Source of the DNA: SZUA-430 sp034440355
GTDB lineage: Bacteria > Pseudomonadota > Alphaproteobacteria > Micropepsales > Micropepsaceae
DNA: 64,000 nucleotides
Assembly: GCA_034440355.1 (NCBI GenBank)
Contig: JAWXBY010000159.1
Coordinates: 1 to 64,000 of the forward strand
Direction: 5' to 3'
The notes under the pieces are model-generated. The model had not been told where the DNA came from, did no database searches, and saw nothing but the letters and a program-made list of their open reading frames with translations. This document shows, piece by piece, positions 1 through 8,811 of this stretch (its first letter is position 1; each line of letters begins with the position of its first letter). The position numbers and the translations under genes were made by a program.

Positions 1-100
1 ACAAGGGGGAGGGGGAAGGCGGTGCGCACGTCCTCGGTGGTGGAGTGGGTTGGCGGGCGGTGGGTATAACGGGTTGCAGTTAGCTTTGGGGTACTTGCCT

Positions 101-2059
101 GTGATTGTTCGGCTTTTGATTGCGGCTGTCGTCGTTGCGGCGGTGTCGTCGCCTGTTTTGGCGGCGGATGTTCGGCGCGTTGAGCGCGGCAGTTTGATCC
201 TTGAGAATATTCCGGACACGCCGGCTTCGGTGCGTGAGCGGCTTAGGCTGTATCAAGCCGTGCGCGGGGCGGTGTTTTTGGATTTCTCGCCGGATGGGCG
301 CGGGGTTTTGATTCAGACGCGGTTCGGGGAGACGAACCAGTTGCATCGGGTGGAGTCGCCGCTTTCGATGCGGCGGCAGGTTAGTTTTTATGATGAGCCG
401 GTGAATTCGGCGCAGTACCGGCCGGGCAAGTGGCCGGAGCGGACGGTGTTGTTCAGCCGCGATAACGGCGGGGATGAGCAGTTTCAGCTTTATCTGCTGA
501 ACGATCGCAACGGCGATGTCGCGCGGTTGTCGGATGGGAAGACGCGCAATACGGATGCCGTGTTTTCGCGCGATGGGAAGTGGGTGGCTTGGACGAGCGT
601 GCCGGCGGATTCCGCGCGCTATCGCGTGATGGTGGCGGATGCTTCGGATCCGAAGTCGGCGCGGGCGGTGCTTGAGGAAGACGGCAGCTGGAGTTCGGCG
701 GATTTTTCGTTCGACAATAAGACGCTGGCCGTGACGCGCGATGTGTCGGTGAGCGAGCAGCAGATTTGGCTCGTCGATCTCACCATCGGGCGGAAGGAGC
801 AGATCAAGCCTTCGCCGGTGAAGATTTTCCGCGGGTCGCCGAAGTTTTCGCCGGATGGGAAGGCGCTCTATTACATCTCGGATGAGGATTCGGAATACCG
901 GCGCATCGTTCGCTATGACCTCAACACCGAGGACGAAGACGTTCTGACAGACAATCTGCCGTGGGACGTCGAGGCGATGGAGATGTCGCCGAACGGACGG
1001 ACGTTTGCGGTGACGGTGAATGAAGGCGGGACGTCGCGGCTTTATCTGATGGATGCGAAGCGCGGGAAACTTTCCGCGGGGCCGAAGCTTGCGCCGGGTG
1101 AAGTCGAGAACATGCGCTTTAGTCCGGACAGCCGCCGCCTTGGCTTTACGCTGAACGGGACAAGCGGTCGCGACGTCTTCGTATGGGATATGGCCAAGCG
1201 GCCACCGGTGGCGTGGACGGATAGCGAGATCGGCGGGTTGGACAAGGCCGACTTCGTGGCGCCGGCGTTAGTCGACTATGAGACGTTTGACGAAGTGGAC
1301 GGCAAGCGTCGGCGCGTGTCGGCGTTCGTCTATAAGCCGAAGGGTGTGGCGCGGGCGCCGGTGCTGATTTCGATTCACGGTGGGCCGGAGTCGCAGTTCC
1401 GGCCGAATTTCAACTCGTTCATTCAGTATCTGGTGCAGGAGTTGAAGATCGCGGTCGTGGCACCGAACGTTCGCGGATCGACGGGGTATGGGAAGTATTT
1501 CGTCGAGCTCGACAACGGCAATAAGCGCATGGATTCCGTGAAGGATATCGGCGCGACGCTGGATTGGATCGGCAAGCAAAGCGATTTGGATGGGCGGCGC
1601 GTTGCGGTCTATGGCGGTTCGTATGGCGGGTTCATGTCGTATGCGTCGATGATCGAATACAACGACCGGCTGACGGCGGGGATCAGCGTCGTCGGGATTT
1701 CGAATTTTGCGACGTTCCTGAACAACACCAGCGGCTATCGGCGCGATCTGCGCCGCGCCGAATATGGCGACGAGCGCGATCCGCGCATGCGCGAGTATCT
1801 GGAGCGGATTTCGCCGCTGACCAACGTGTCGAAGATCAAGAAGCCGATGCTGATCATCCAGGGCGCGAACGATCCGCGCGTGCCGCAGTCGGAAGCCGCG
1901 CAGATGCTGAAGGCCATTCGCGGCAACGGGGCCGAGGCTTGGTACATCCTGGCCAAGGACGAAGGGCACGGCTTCCAGAAGAAATCGAACCGCGACGCGC
2001 AGAACGCGGCAATCGCTTCGTTCTTGAAGCTCAAGCTGCTCGGTCAGCGCTTGGAGTGA
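101..2059 (+). CDS. S9 family prolyl oligopeptidase-like peptidase, secreted
   Basis: Serine peptidase of the S9 (prolyl oligopeptidase / acylaminoacyl peptidase) family. These enzymes cleave short peptides, and the signal peptide suggests the periplasm. The N-terminal half shows repeated SPDGK- and FSRDGK-like beta-propeller blades (residues about 60-370). The C-terminal alpha/beta hydrolase domain has the nucleophile motif GGSYGG (Ser507), the acid in GANDPRVP (Asp591) and the base in EGHGF (His623). I chose the GTG at 101 because it gives a compact signal peptide ending in VLA-AD. The reading frame is also open from a TTG at 50, and no strong ribosome binding site settles it. It converges with the small membrane gene ending at 2063. 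Confidence 0.9.
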   Translation: MIVRLLIAAVVVAAVSSPVLAADVRRVERGSLILENIPDTPASVRERLRLYQAVRGAVFLDFSPDGRGVLIQTRFGETNQLHRVESPLSMRRQVSFYDEPVNSAQYRPGKWPERTVLFSRDNGGDEQFQLYLLNDRNGDVARLSDGKTRNTDAVFSRDGKWVAWTSVPADSARYRVMVADASDPKSARAVLEEDGSWSSADFSFDNKTLAVTRDVSVSEQQIWLVDLTIGRKEQIKPSPVKIFRGSPKFSPDGKALYYISDEDSEYRRIVRYDLNTEDEDVLTDNLPWDVEAMEMSPNGRTFAVTVNEGGTSRLYLMDAKRGKLSAGPKLAPGEVENMRFSPDSRRLGFTLNGTSGRDVFVWDMAKRPPVAWTDSEIGGLDKADFVAPALVDYETFDEVDGKRRRVSAFVYKPKGVARAPVLISIHGGPESQFRPNFNSFIQYLVQELKIAVVAPNVRGSTGYGKYFVELDNGNKRMDSVKDIGATLDWIGKQSDLDGRRVAVYGGSYGGFMSYASMIEYNDRLTAGISVVGISNFATFLNNTSGYRRDLRRAEYGDERDPRMREYLERISPLTNVSKIKKPMLIIQGANDPRVPQSEAAQMLKAIRGNGAEAWYILAKDEGHGFQKKSNRDAQNAAIASFLKLKLLGQRLE

Positions 2060-2062
2060 GCC

Positions 2063-2455
2063 CTACTGGGACTTGGGATTGCGCTTGACGATGCTCTGCA
2101 GCGCGAGCTTGTCGTCCGTGACGTTGAAAAATACGGTCACGGCGGTGTTGGGAGCGACATAGCCAACGTCGTTAGCCGATAGCGTGCGTCCGGAGATGAA
2201 TGTCACCGTTAGCGTGAGCGATCCTCCCCGTGCGATGAAGTCGGCGGATCGCATGTCACCAGGTTCGATCCGGCCCAACCCGGTCTCTCGGTCGCCTTGC
2301 CGCAATCGAGCGCTGCTGATCGTCTCGGCAGAGCGATTGATGAGCGTGACCTGGCTATGGGTGCTGAAGCCGTAAAAGGTGCTGGCGCCGAAAGCCGCAA
2401 GGAATGCAACGAGCGCGATGCCGATCAGAACCTCCCTTGTTCGGCCGCCTTCCAT
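2063..2455 (-). CDS. small membrane-anchored hypothetical protein
   Basis: A 130-residue protein not recognised as a named family. Residues about 9-29 form one hydrophobic segment after a charged N-terminus (MEGGRTRE). The rest is a soluble beta-rich domain with a TLTVTF strand and a TAVTVFF strand, so a single-pass protein with an outer domain is likely. The reading frame continues upstream without a stop, but the ATG at 2455 follows the neighbouring gene's stop by five bases, which suggests an operon and fixes the start. Confidence 0.6.
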   Translation of the reverse strand: MEGGRTREVLIGIALVAFLAAFGASTFYGFSTHSQVTLINRSAETISSARLRQGDRETGLGRIEPGDMRSADFIARGGSLTLTVTFISGRTLSANDVGYVAPNTAVTVFFNVTDDKLALQSIVKRNPKSQ

Positions 2456-2460
2456 GTCAG

Positions 2461-2643
2461 CTAGTCGTCGGAGCCGCGTTTGGTGGCGACGCGTGTGAGG
2501 ATGAAGAGGACGAAGGCGACGCCAGCGAGAATCAGCACCGCGTTCCAGCCGCCGAAGATCGAGTTGGCGACGGTGCCCACGACCATGTTCGCGAACCAGA
2601 GAATGAAATCCCAGGCGCGCCCTAGAAAGTAAGCGAGATCCAT
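2461..2643 (-). CDS. 60-residue membrane protein
   Basis: A very short hypothetical protein. It has an amphipathic N-terminus (MDLAYFLGRAWDFILWFANM) and one strong transmembrane segment (about residues 36-52), then a charged tail RVATKRGSDD. It lies just upstream of the 130-residue membrane protein on the same strand with a five-base gap, so the two are probably co-transcribed. No family was recognised. Support for it being real comes from the clean start, the membrane character and the operon spacing. Confidence 0.55.
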   Translation of the reverse strand: MDLAYFLGRAWDFILWFANMVVGTVANSIFGGWNAVLILAGVAFVLFILTRVATKRGSDD

Positions 2644-2744
2644 CAGCCCAACCCTTTAGACCGCCAAAACGCGTACTTGCGCTCCAGCGGCACCAGCCCG
2701 TAACTCTGCCCACTGGTGCCCATATGGGGTGATTGTGGCGAAAT

Positions 2745-3605
2745 ATGAACGGGTCGATCCAAGAAGTTCTCGAGTTGCTCGCCCTAGAGGCGATCGAGGT
2801 GAATATTTTCCGGGGCGGAAGCCCTAAGGATCGCTGGCAACGCGTGTTCGGCGGCCAGGTTTTGGGCCAAGCGTTGGTCGCGGCGTACCGCACGGTTGAA
2901 GATCGTGTGTGTCATTCGCTTCACGCTTATTTTATCAGGCCGGGCGATCCGAAGGTGCCGATCCTCTACGAGGTGGATCGCGCGCGGGACGGGAAGACGT
3001 TCTCGACCCGGCGCGTCGTTGCGATCCAGCACGGCGAGCAGATCTTCAACATGTCGGCGTCGTTTCAGGTGCCGGAGGCCGGGCTTGAGCATCAGTTCGA
3101 TGCGCCGAAGGTTGCGGGACCCGAGGGTCTTGAGACTGAAGAAGAGTGGCGCCGGCGTCTTTCGCATCAGCTGCCTGAGAAAGTGCGCGAGCATTTCACG
3201 CGGCCGGGGCCGATCGATGTGCGACCGGTCGAGAAAGACGACGATCTGATCAACCCGGCGAAGACGCCGCCCTATCAGCATGTGTGGCTCAAGGCGAAGG
3301 GCGAGATGCCGAGCGAGCTGGCGATGCATCAGTGCGTGCTCGCGTACGCGTCTGACATGACGCTGCTGGACACGTGTTTGCTGCCGCATGGCGTGAGTTG
3401 GTTTTCGGGACGGCTGCAGTCGGCGAGCCTCGATCACGCGATGTGGTTTCATCATCCGTTTCGCGTCGACGATTGGCTGCTCTATGCGCAGGACAGTCCG
3501 AGTGCGGCCGGTGCGCGCGGGTTCAATCGCGGCAGTCTTTTCACGCGGGAGGGCAAGCTGGTCGCCTCTGTCGCGCAAGAGGGATTAATTCGGTTGCGCA
3601 GCTGA
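2745..3605 (+). CDS. tesB: acyl-CoA thioesterase II
   Basis: Hydrolyses acyl-CoA to free fatty acid and CoA in the cytoplasm. The 286 residues match the usual TesB length and form a double hot-dog fold. The N-terminal half carries FGGQVLGQALVAA. The C-terminal half carries YASDMTLLDT, SLDHAMWFHHPFR and SVAQEGLIRLR, which hold the Asp, Thr/Ser and Gln positions of the TesB catalytic triad. The ATG at 2745 gives the canonical N-terminus, although the frame is open from a TTG at 2733. It stands alone, divergent from the small membrane proteins. Confidence 0.95.
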   Translation: MNGSIQEVLELLALEAIEVNIFRGGSPKDRWQRVFGGQVLGQALVAAYRTVEDRVCHSLHAYFIRPGDPKVPILYEVDRARDGKTFSTRRVVAIQHGEQIFNMSASFQVPEAGLEHQFDAPKVAGPEGLETEEEWRRRLSHQLPEKVREHFTRPGPIDVRPVEKDDDLINPAKTPPYQHVWLKAKGEMPSELAMHQCVLAYASDMTLLDTCLLPHGVSWFSGRLQSASLDHAMWFHHPFRVDDWLLYAQDSPSAAGARGFNRGSLFTREGKLVASVAQEGLIRLRS

Positions 3606-3930
3606 GTTCTGCCGGCGGGCGAACTGCCGTTACGGCCTGCAGCCACAGCGGGAAACGGCGCGTCGCTACAATTAGTATTTTGTTAAGGAATGGCCGCTAA
3701 CGTTTGACTCATTAGTAAGCCGGTTTCCCCAAGACCGGTCACGAGTCCCCCGCCGGCAGAGTCGTCCCCCATTCATCCGACTCTACGGCACAGTAGGCGG
3801 CCACACAGCGACCCCCATCGCTGAATGGGAACGGGCGTGGATGAACCCAGCATCCACGCCCCCGCCTGTTTCTTGTCCCCGCCGCCAATCCAGACCATGT
3901 TAACGACTGCCCAAGTCGTTGCGGTGGCGT
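3606..3930. other. 325-bp intergenic region with one strong hairpin
   Basis: No convincing gene is seen between tesB and the next reading frame. The first part is AT-richer around 3665-3720 (ATTAGTATTTTGTTAAGG), a plausible promoter stretch for the downstream gene. The second part is C-rich with runs of four to five C and holds the inverted repeat at 3833-3861. No open frame here has a credible start or recognisable product. Confidence 0.5.
3833..3861. repeat. perfect 11-bp inverted repeat, 7-nt loop
   Basis: The arms GGGCGTGGATG and CATCCACGCCC are perfectly complementary around the loop AACCCAG. The stem is GC-rich and would be very stable in RNA. No run of T follows on either strand, so it is not a classical intrinsic terminator. 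It lies about 70 bp upstream of the next gene, so it could be a 5' leader element of that gene or the end of the tesB transcript. Confidence 0.6.
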
Positions 3931-4551
3931 GTGAATTCGGATCAGCCCTTAAGCGAGACGTTCGCCGCCGCGCCCGCGCGCGGACACTTCGCCTTGAGCG
4001 TCGTCATTGCGCTGATCGTCCACGTCGCGGTGTTGTGGGCTTTGGCTTCGTCGATGCTGTTTCAACTTCCGGTCGAAAGGCCGCCGCCCGAACCTAAGAT
4101 CGTCGCGTTGGCGCCGCAGCTGTTGCCGCCGCCGCCGGACGTCGAGAAGTTCGGGCCGGTCGACATCATCACTTCTCAACCGCGATTCCGGCCGCGCGAG
4201 GCGGCGGTTGTGCCTGAGCGGCAGAAGCGCGAAGGCGATCCGGCGCTCGCGGTGTGGAAGCATCTCTGCAACGACGATATCTCGCTCAGCGTCGCGACGC
4301 GGCGCGAGTGTCCCCCCAATTTCGGCAACGTTGATATGAGTGCGCTCGATCCGTTGAACCGGACGGGCGACGTCGGCGCCTTGTTCGGTCCCGATACGAC
4401 GACGATGTCGCTGGACGAGGTCGCGAAGAAGAAGGGGTGGCTGAAGCCGAAAGCGCCTCTAGAAGGTGCGGGCGCGCGCGCCAGAGACAGCGGCGTGGGT
4501 CCGGGGCACGATCCTTTTGCGATCCTTCCGGGGCATCGGCCTATCCGTTAG
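3931..4551 (+). CDS. inner-membrane protein with proline-rich periplasmic domain
   Basis: A 206-residue protein with a single N-terminal transmembrane helix (VIALIVHVAVLWALASSMLF, about residues 25-44). A PPPEP/LPPPPD stretch and a C-terminal soluble domain follow. The topology resembles TonB/TolA-type energy transducers, but no TonB C-terminal fold is evident, so function is unassigned. Two cysteines sit in the domain (LCNDD and RRECPP). The start is uncertain: GTG at 3931 or TTG at 3919, neither with a strong ribosome binding site. Its stop abuts the stop of the convergent HAMP protein with no gap. Confidence 0.6.
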   Translation: MNSDQPLSETFAAAPARGHFALSVVIALIVHVAVLWALASSMLFQLPVERPPPEPKIVALAPQLLPPPPDVEKFGPVDIITSQPRFRPREAAVVPERQKREGDPALAVWKHLCNDDISLSVATRRECPPNFGNVDMSALDPLNRTGDVGALFGPDTTTMSLDEVAKKKGWLKPKAPLEGAGARARDSGVGPGHDPFAILPGHRPIR

Positions 4552-7206
4552 TCAGTGCGCGGCATGGCGGCGGCGTTCGATTTCACCGGCGCGGGCGAGG
4601 GCGGCGGCGATGTTGTTCAAGCGTTCGATCGACGCGAAGACGGCATGGACGGCGCCGTCGGTCGCTTGCTCGACCTGGCGCAGGCCTGCTTCGCGTTCGG
4701 CCGGGCTTGTGTCGTCGCTGATCGGTGCGAAGCGCGCGGCGACGGCCGCTTGCGAGAGATGTTCGGCGCGGGCTTCGATTCTGCCGATGAGTTGCGCGAG
4801 CGCTTGGAGATCGGCTGCGGCGGCGTCGGCGGTTTGGGGCGCGAGCTCGTCATCGTCGTCATCGGCAGCGAGCGACGGTGCGTTTTCGAAATAGGAGAAC
4901 AAGGATTCGGCGCGTGCGCCGAGGTCGATTGCCGCTTCGCGCAGGGTGGAGGCGTCTTTGACGTTGTTCGATTGCGCGCGGGCGGCGACGGTGCGCAGTT
5001 CGCTGGTGATGGCGTGAATTTCGTTGCGCAAGGCGCCTGACGACGGCTCGACGGCCTTGGCGTGGGTTTCGATCTCGTCGGCGTGGTGCTCGAGGGCCTT
5101 GCCCATGTTCCTCATGCGGGCCGAACGGTCCGCGTTCGCGGCGAGGGTTTTGACTTCCGTCGCGAATGAGCCGAGCGCGTCTTTCAGCGACTGCGCGTGA
5201 TCGAGGCGCGATTGGGCGGCGTTCATTTCGGCGGCGAGATTTTGCAGGCGCGACATGATCTCGGCACCGGGGACGTCGGCCAGCGTCATCTGGCGCGGTG
5301 CGTTCTGATCGGGCGCGGCTTTGCTGGTCAGGAACGGCATGTCGGCGCCGGCGAGCAGGCGGTCTTCCGTCAGGCGGACGGCGAGGTCGCGGATTTCGTT
5401 GCGGATTGACTCGCCCTGATCCTGCAGCGCCTTGGTGAGGGCGGCCACTTGCGGAGCTTCCGCGACAGGCGTTGCAGTAACCGGGCGTTCGAGTTGTGCG
5501 GCGATGGCGTCGAGGCGTGCGATGGCGGCGGCGAGCTGCGATTGGGTTTCGGCGGTGTCGCCCATCGTACGCTGGGCGGCGCGCATTTCCAGAACCGTTT
5601 GAGCCGAGGATTGATGCAGGGCGGCCTCGTCGTCGCGGAAGAGGCGCAGGACCTCTTCAAACTCGGCGATGGTCTGCGTCATGCGCGTTTCCGCGGCGAC
5701 GCCGCGTTCGTCGAGCGCGCTTGAGGCGCTCTTCAGCGCGGCGACAGTGTCGCCGGCGCGTTCGTTCAATTTGGCCAGGATCTGCGTCAAGTGCTGCTCG
5801 AGGTTGTCGAGACCGCTGAGCTTTTGCGTCAGGCGTTGGTCGACCGAACCCACGGCGTCGCCGAGGCGAGCGGCCAGCGTGCGCACGTTGCCGGTCGTGT
5901 TCGCTGCGTCGGACGAGATCTTTTCGCAGGCGGCAGAAAACGTACCTTGAATCGACTGGGCGTCGGCAACGACCCGCTGAAGCGCGACGTTTGATGCGGA
6001 AAATTCACCGACTGCGGCCGTTGTCCTGTCGGTCGCTGCGGCGATGGCTTGCTCGAGGGCGCGGCCGTTTTCGTCGAAGCGTGTCGCGATCCTGTCGAGC
6101 TGCGCGACGCGATTGTCCGCGGCATCGGCGAGCTTTGCGTTCGACGCGCGGATGTCGTTGACGGCGCTGGCTGCTTCCGTGTTCAGCGCCTTCGCGGCGG
6201 CGTGGAAGCCCGAGCCCGACTGCGCCAGCTTCTCGACCGTCTTTTCGAATTGGCGGCGGTTGTCGTCTTGCTGGCGGACGATGCCGGCGGAGGCGGTTTT
6301 CAGCGCGTCGGTCGCGGTCGAGACGTCAGCGACCAGTTTCTCGAAGAGGACCGATGCGTTGCCGTCGAGGGTGAGGCGCAGTTGGCCCTTGTCGGCCATG
6401 GCTTTCAACGCGCTGGTCTCGGCGAGGCCGTGGCGCACTTTTTCACCGGCGCGGGCGAGGGCCCCGAATTCATCCGTCCGTTCAGTGCCCCAGATTCTTT
6501 GGCCGATCGCGCCGTCGCCGACGGAGGCCAAGCTGTGTTCCAGCGATTTCAGCGGTTGGATGATTCCCAACTGCAACAGTGCGGCGACGATGATGAGGCC
6601 CAAGACGACGAGCGCGAGCGCGCCGATGATGAGGGCTTGGCTCCAATTCAACGCCGCGGCTGCGCCGCCGAGTTGGTGTTCGATGTCGGCTTGTCTGAGA
6701 CGATCGAGCGCGCTGCGTAGAGAGAGGTAGGTCGCTTCGAGTTGCGGGGCCTGGGGGAGGGCATTCAGCGTTTCCATCCCGGCCGAGCCGCGCAACGCTG
6801 CGTCTCCTAATTGAGGCGCGATGCGCGCGATGTGGGCGAAGGTGTCGGTGACGGCGGCGGCTTCCGACAGCGCCTCGCCGGCGGTGCGGTCGCCCGCATA
6901 GATCTGCCGCAGCGTGGCGATGGCGCGCGCAGCTTCGTTCGCGTTCTGCGTCAGTTGGGGCCGGGAGGCGGAATCTCCGGTCAGGCGGTAGTTGCGATAG
7001 GCCTTGAGGAAGCCCGCGTAACCCAATGATTTTTCGAGCGCTGCAATTTCCGTCGCGGCTTGGCGGCGGAGAGAGGCAGGATCCTTGAGGTCGCGCTGAA
7101 TCTCGCCGACGTAGCCGACAAAGTACGCGCCGCCCAGGATGAGGGCCGCGGCAACGATGGCTGCCGCCACGCACAGAGCGCGGCTGGTCGACGATAATGT
7201 GCGCAC
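4552..7206 (-). CDS. large HAMP-domain membrane protein with long coiled coil
   Basis: An 884-residue membrane protein built like a chemoreceptor. It has TM1 at about residues 9-31, a periplasmic alpha-helical region to about 185, TM2 at about 188-212, a HAMP-like linker (IQPLKSLEHSLASVGDG...RTDEFGALA), then more than 600 residues of alanine-rich heptad coiled coil. I cannot find the conserved hairpin-tip sequence of methyl-accepting proteins, nor kinase or GGDEF motifs, so the output is unknown. The start is GTG at 7206. It lies at the left end of the Tad pilus locus on the same strand as the TadE-like genes, so a link to pilus or surface sensing is an inference. Confidence 0.8.
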   Translation of the reverse strand: MRTLSSTSRALCVAAAIVAAALILGGAYFVGYVGEIQRDLKDPASLRRQAATEIAALEKSLGYAGFLKAYRNYRLTGDSASRPQLTQNANEAARAIATLRQIYAGDRTAGEALSEAAAVTDTFAHIARIAPQLGDAALRGSAGMETLNALPQAPQLEATYLSLRSALDRLRQADIEHQLGGAAAALNWSQALIIGALALVVLGLIIVAALLQLGIIQPLKSLEHSLASVGDGAIGQRIWGTERTDEFGALARAGEKVRHGLAETSALKAMADKGQLRLTLDGNASVLFEKLVADVSTATDALKTASAGIVRQQDDNRRQFEKTVEKLAQSGSGFHAAAKALNTEAASAVNDIRASNAKLADAADNRVAQLDRIATRFDENGRALEQAIAAATDRTTAAVGEFSASNVALQRVVADAQSIQGTFSAACEKISSDAANTTGNVRTLAARLGDAVGSVDQRLTQKLSGLDNLEQHLTQILAKLNERAGDTVAALKSASSALDERGVAAETRMTQTIAEFEEVLRLFRDDEAALHQSSAQTVLEMRAAQRTMGDTAETQSQLAAAIARLDAIAAQLERPVTATPVAEAPQVAALTKALQDQGESIRNEIRDLAVRLTEDRLLAGADMPFLTSKAAPDQNAPRQMTLADVPGAEIMSRLQNLAAEMNAAQSRLDHAQSLKDALGSFATEVKTLAANADRSARMRNMGKALEHHADEIETHAKAVEPSSGALRNEIHAITSELRTVAARAQSNNVKDASTLREAAIDLGARAESLFSYFENAPSLAADDDDDELAPQTADAAAADLQALAQLIGRIEARAEHLSQAAVAARFAPISDDTSPAEREAGLRQVEQATDGAVHAVFASIERLNNIAAALARAGEIERRRHAAH

Positions 7207-7291
7207 GATTCCCCCGGCGGCGAGCCGCCCGCGCTAATGATTCGTTTACGGAGTTTAAGGGACGCGGCGGCGCGGGGATGTTGCGCTTAGA

Positions 7292-7513
7292 TCACGCGCG
7301 CCGGCGTTCGACGCGTTCAACGATCGCGTCGATGCGGGCCATCATCGCGCCGAGACGCATGATCGCGGCTTCATTGGCGTCGCGCCACGCGGTGACGTGA
7401 CGACGCAGGCCTTGATGCAGGGCTTCGAGTTCGGAGGTTTCGTCGTTCAGCGTTTGAGAAACGACTTGCCGCGCGGTCTTCGCATTTGTGGACGTGGCGT
7501 GCGCGGTGTTCAT
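7292..7513 (-). CDS. small helical hypothetical protein
   Basis: A 73-residue cytoplasmic protein, nearly all helical, with a heptad-rich middle and basic C-terminus (VERVERRRA). The frame is open further upstream, but the ATG at 7513 is preceded by GGGAGAAG and avoids the palindrome at 7543-7571. No family was recognised. It lies between the TadE-like genes and the HAMP protein on the same strand. Confidence 0.5.
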   Translation of the reverse strand: MNTAHATSTNAKTARQVVSQTLNDETSELEALHQGLRRHVTAWRDANEAAIMRLGAMMARIDAIVERVERRRA

Positions 7514-7542
7514 CTCAGTTTCTTCTCCCGCTCGACACGAAA

Positions 7543-7571
7543 CGTGCCGCTGAATGTCATTCAGCGGCACG
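7543..7571 (-). terminator. 29-nt near-perfect palindrome downstream of tadE-like gene
   Basis: The arms CGTGCCGCTGAATG and CATTCAGCGGCACG flank a single T, giving 14 perfect base pairs. It sits 40 bp past the stop of the leftward TadE-like gene. Read on the minus strand the stem is followed by TTTCGT, a weak T tract, so it may end or attenuate the pseudopilin transcript. A protein-binding operator for the small gene that starts at 7513 is the alternative. Confidence 0.5.
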
Positions 7572-7610
7572 CTAAACGTCACAGGTAAAGAGTGCGTAAG
7601 TTTCGCGACG

Positions 7611-8111
7611 CTATTCGCGCAGCACCGTCGTGGAACGGCGCGGCTTCAAATAGAACGTGTCGTTCAGCGTGAGGCCGTTATAGCTGAAGTTCACTTCAGT
7701 CATGATGATGCCCTGGTTATCGGGCACGATGTCGTTCGGAATCGAAATGAGCGAGCCCACGGCGCGCGGATCCCAATTTTGCGCGTCGCTCCAAGCCACC
7801 GTCGTTTCGCCGTTGCCGTCGGCAACCACCGAGGTGATGCGGATTTGCGCGTCGGCGGCGTCGAAGGGGCGCAGCACAACGCTGAGCGCGCCCATGATGT
7901 CGGCGATCTGATCGTCGTTGATCGACGACGTCTGGGCGACGAGGTCGGCGGCGGTCGAGGCGATGTTGCCGACCTTGCGGGCTGCAACGATCGTGTTCGC
8001 GACCTCGGCTATGCCCAAGAACATAATGATCATCACCGGCGCGACGAGCGCGAACTCGACCGCGGGGGCGCCGCCGTCGGCACGAGAAAATCGTCTGATG
8101 AAACGCATCAT
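7611..8111 (-). CDS. tadE: TadE-like pseudopilin
   Basis: A 166-residue minor pilin of the Tad system. After a basic N-terminus (MMRFIRRFSRADGG) comes the type IVb pilin-like segment APAVEFALVAPVMIIMFLG with the conserved Glu, which CpaA-type prepilin peptidase would process. The C-terminal domain would be exposed in the periplasm or on the pilus. The start is the first of two ATG codons, preceded by AAGGGA at good spacing. It follows the other TadE-like gene by 11 bp, so the two form an operon. Assignment as TadE or TadF cannot be separated by eye. Confidence 0.85.
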   Translation of the reverse strand: MMRFIRRFSRADGGAPAVEFALVAPVMIIMFLGIAEVANTIVAARKVGNIASTAADLVAQTSSINDDQIADIMGALSVVLRPFDAADAQIRITSVVADGNGETTVAWSDAQNWDPRAVGSLISIPNDIVPDNQGIIMTEVNFSYNGLTLNDTFYLKPRRSTTVLRE

Positions 8112-8122
8112 GGCGCTGTCCC

Positions 8123-8668
8123 TTAGTTCGCGAGAATCGAGCCGAACGGCTCGTTGCGGAAAGCCGTCGACGCTTCGATCAACCGCTTGTTGCCGGACAT
8201 GTTCGTGAACATCGGGGCGATGCTCGGCGTCAACATCGACCAGGTGTAGAAGGCGCGCACGATGACCACGTCGCCGGCAGTGCCGGGGTCGAAGTTCATC
8301 TGGCCGGTCAGATTGCCGTTCCCGTCGAGCACAGGCTCGAACGCCGCATCGCTGAAGCCCGCGTATTTGCGTACGTCGATCGCAAGCCTCGCGTCGCAGG
8401 CCAAGAGCAGCGAGATCTCGTTGCACACCAGCGTGCGAAATTGTTCGGGCGTCATGTTGGTCGACTGAACCTTGCCGGTGCGGATCTGGCGCGCGGCGGA
8501 GGCGACGCCGTTCTCAAGCATGGTCGAGGAGAAGAAAATCATCGAAATGTCGATGATGGCGTAGAGCAGAAAGAAGAACGGCACCGCCACGAGCGAAAAC
8601 TCGATTGCGGTCACGCCACTCGTCGCCCGTTTGAACCGGCTCAAGAACAGCAATATTCGCAGAAGCAT
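8123..8668 (-). CDS. TadE/TadF-like pseudopilin
   Basis: A 181-residue second minor pilin. The N-terminus has the motif SGVTAIEFSLVAVPFFFLL (Glu at +5 style position), then a domain with one Cys pair (LVCNE, LACDA). The ATG at 8668 is preceded by AAGGAG with ideal spacing, and I prefer it over the open upstream extension. It is the first gene of the leftward pilus unit, opposite the TadG-like gene, with 283 bp between the two starts that must hold both promoters. Confidence 0.85.
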   Translation of the reverse strand: MLLRILLFLSRFKRATSGVTAIEFSLVAVPFFFLLYAIIDISMIFFSSTMLENGVASAARQIRTGKVQSTNMTPEQFRTLVCNEISLLLACDARLAIDVRKYAGFSDAAFEPVLDGNGNLTGQMNFDPGTAGDVVIVRAFYTWSMLTPSIAPMFTNMSGNKRLIEASTAFRNEPFGSILAN

Positions 8669-8811
8669 GGCGGACTCCTTGTCGCAATGCGGCGCAGGCA
8701 AAGCGCAACCCAGCACACGGTACACTGTCCCGTGCAAAGACTTTATCACCGGGGTAAAGCGGCTCGAAGCGCTGGTGGCGAATAGGCTGAATAATGTCTT
8801 AATCCGTCTGT

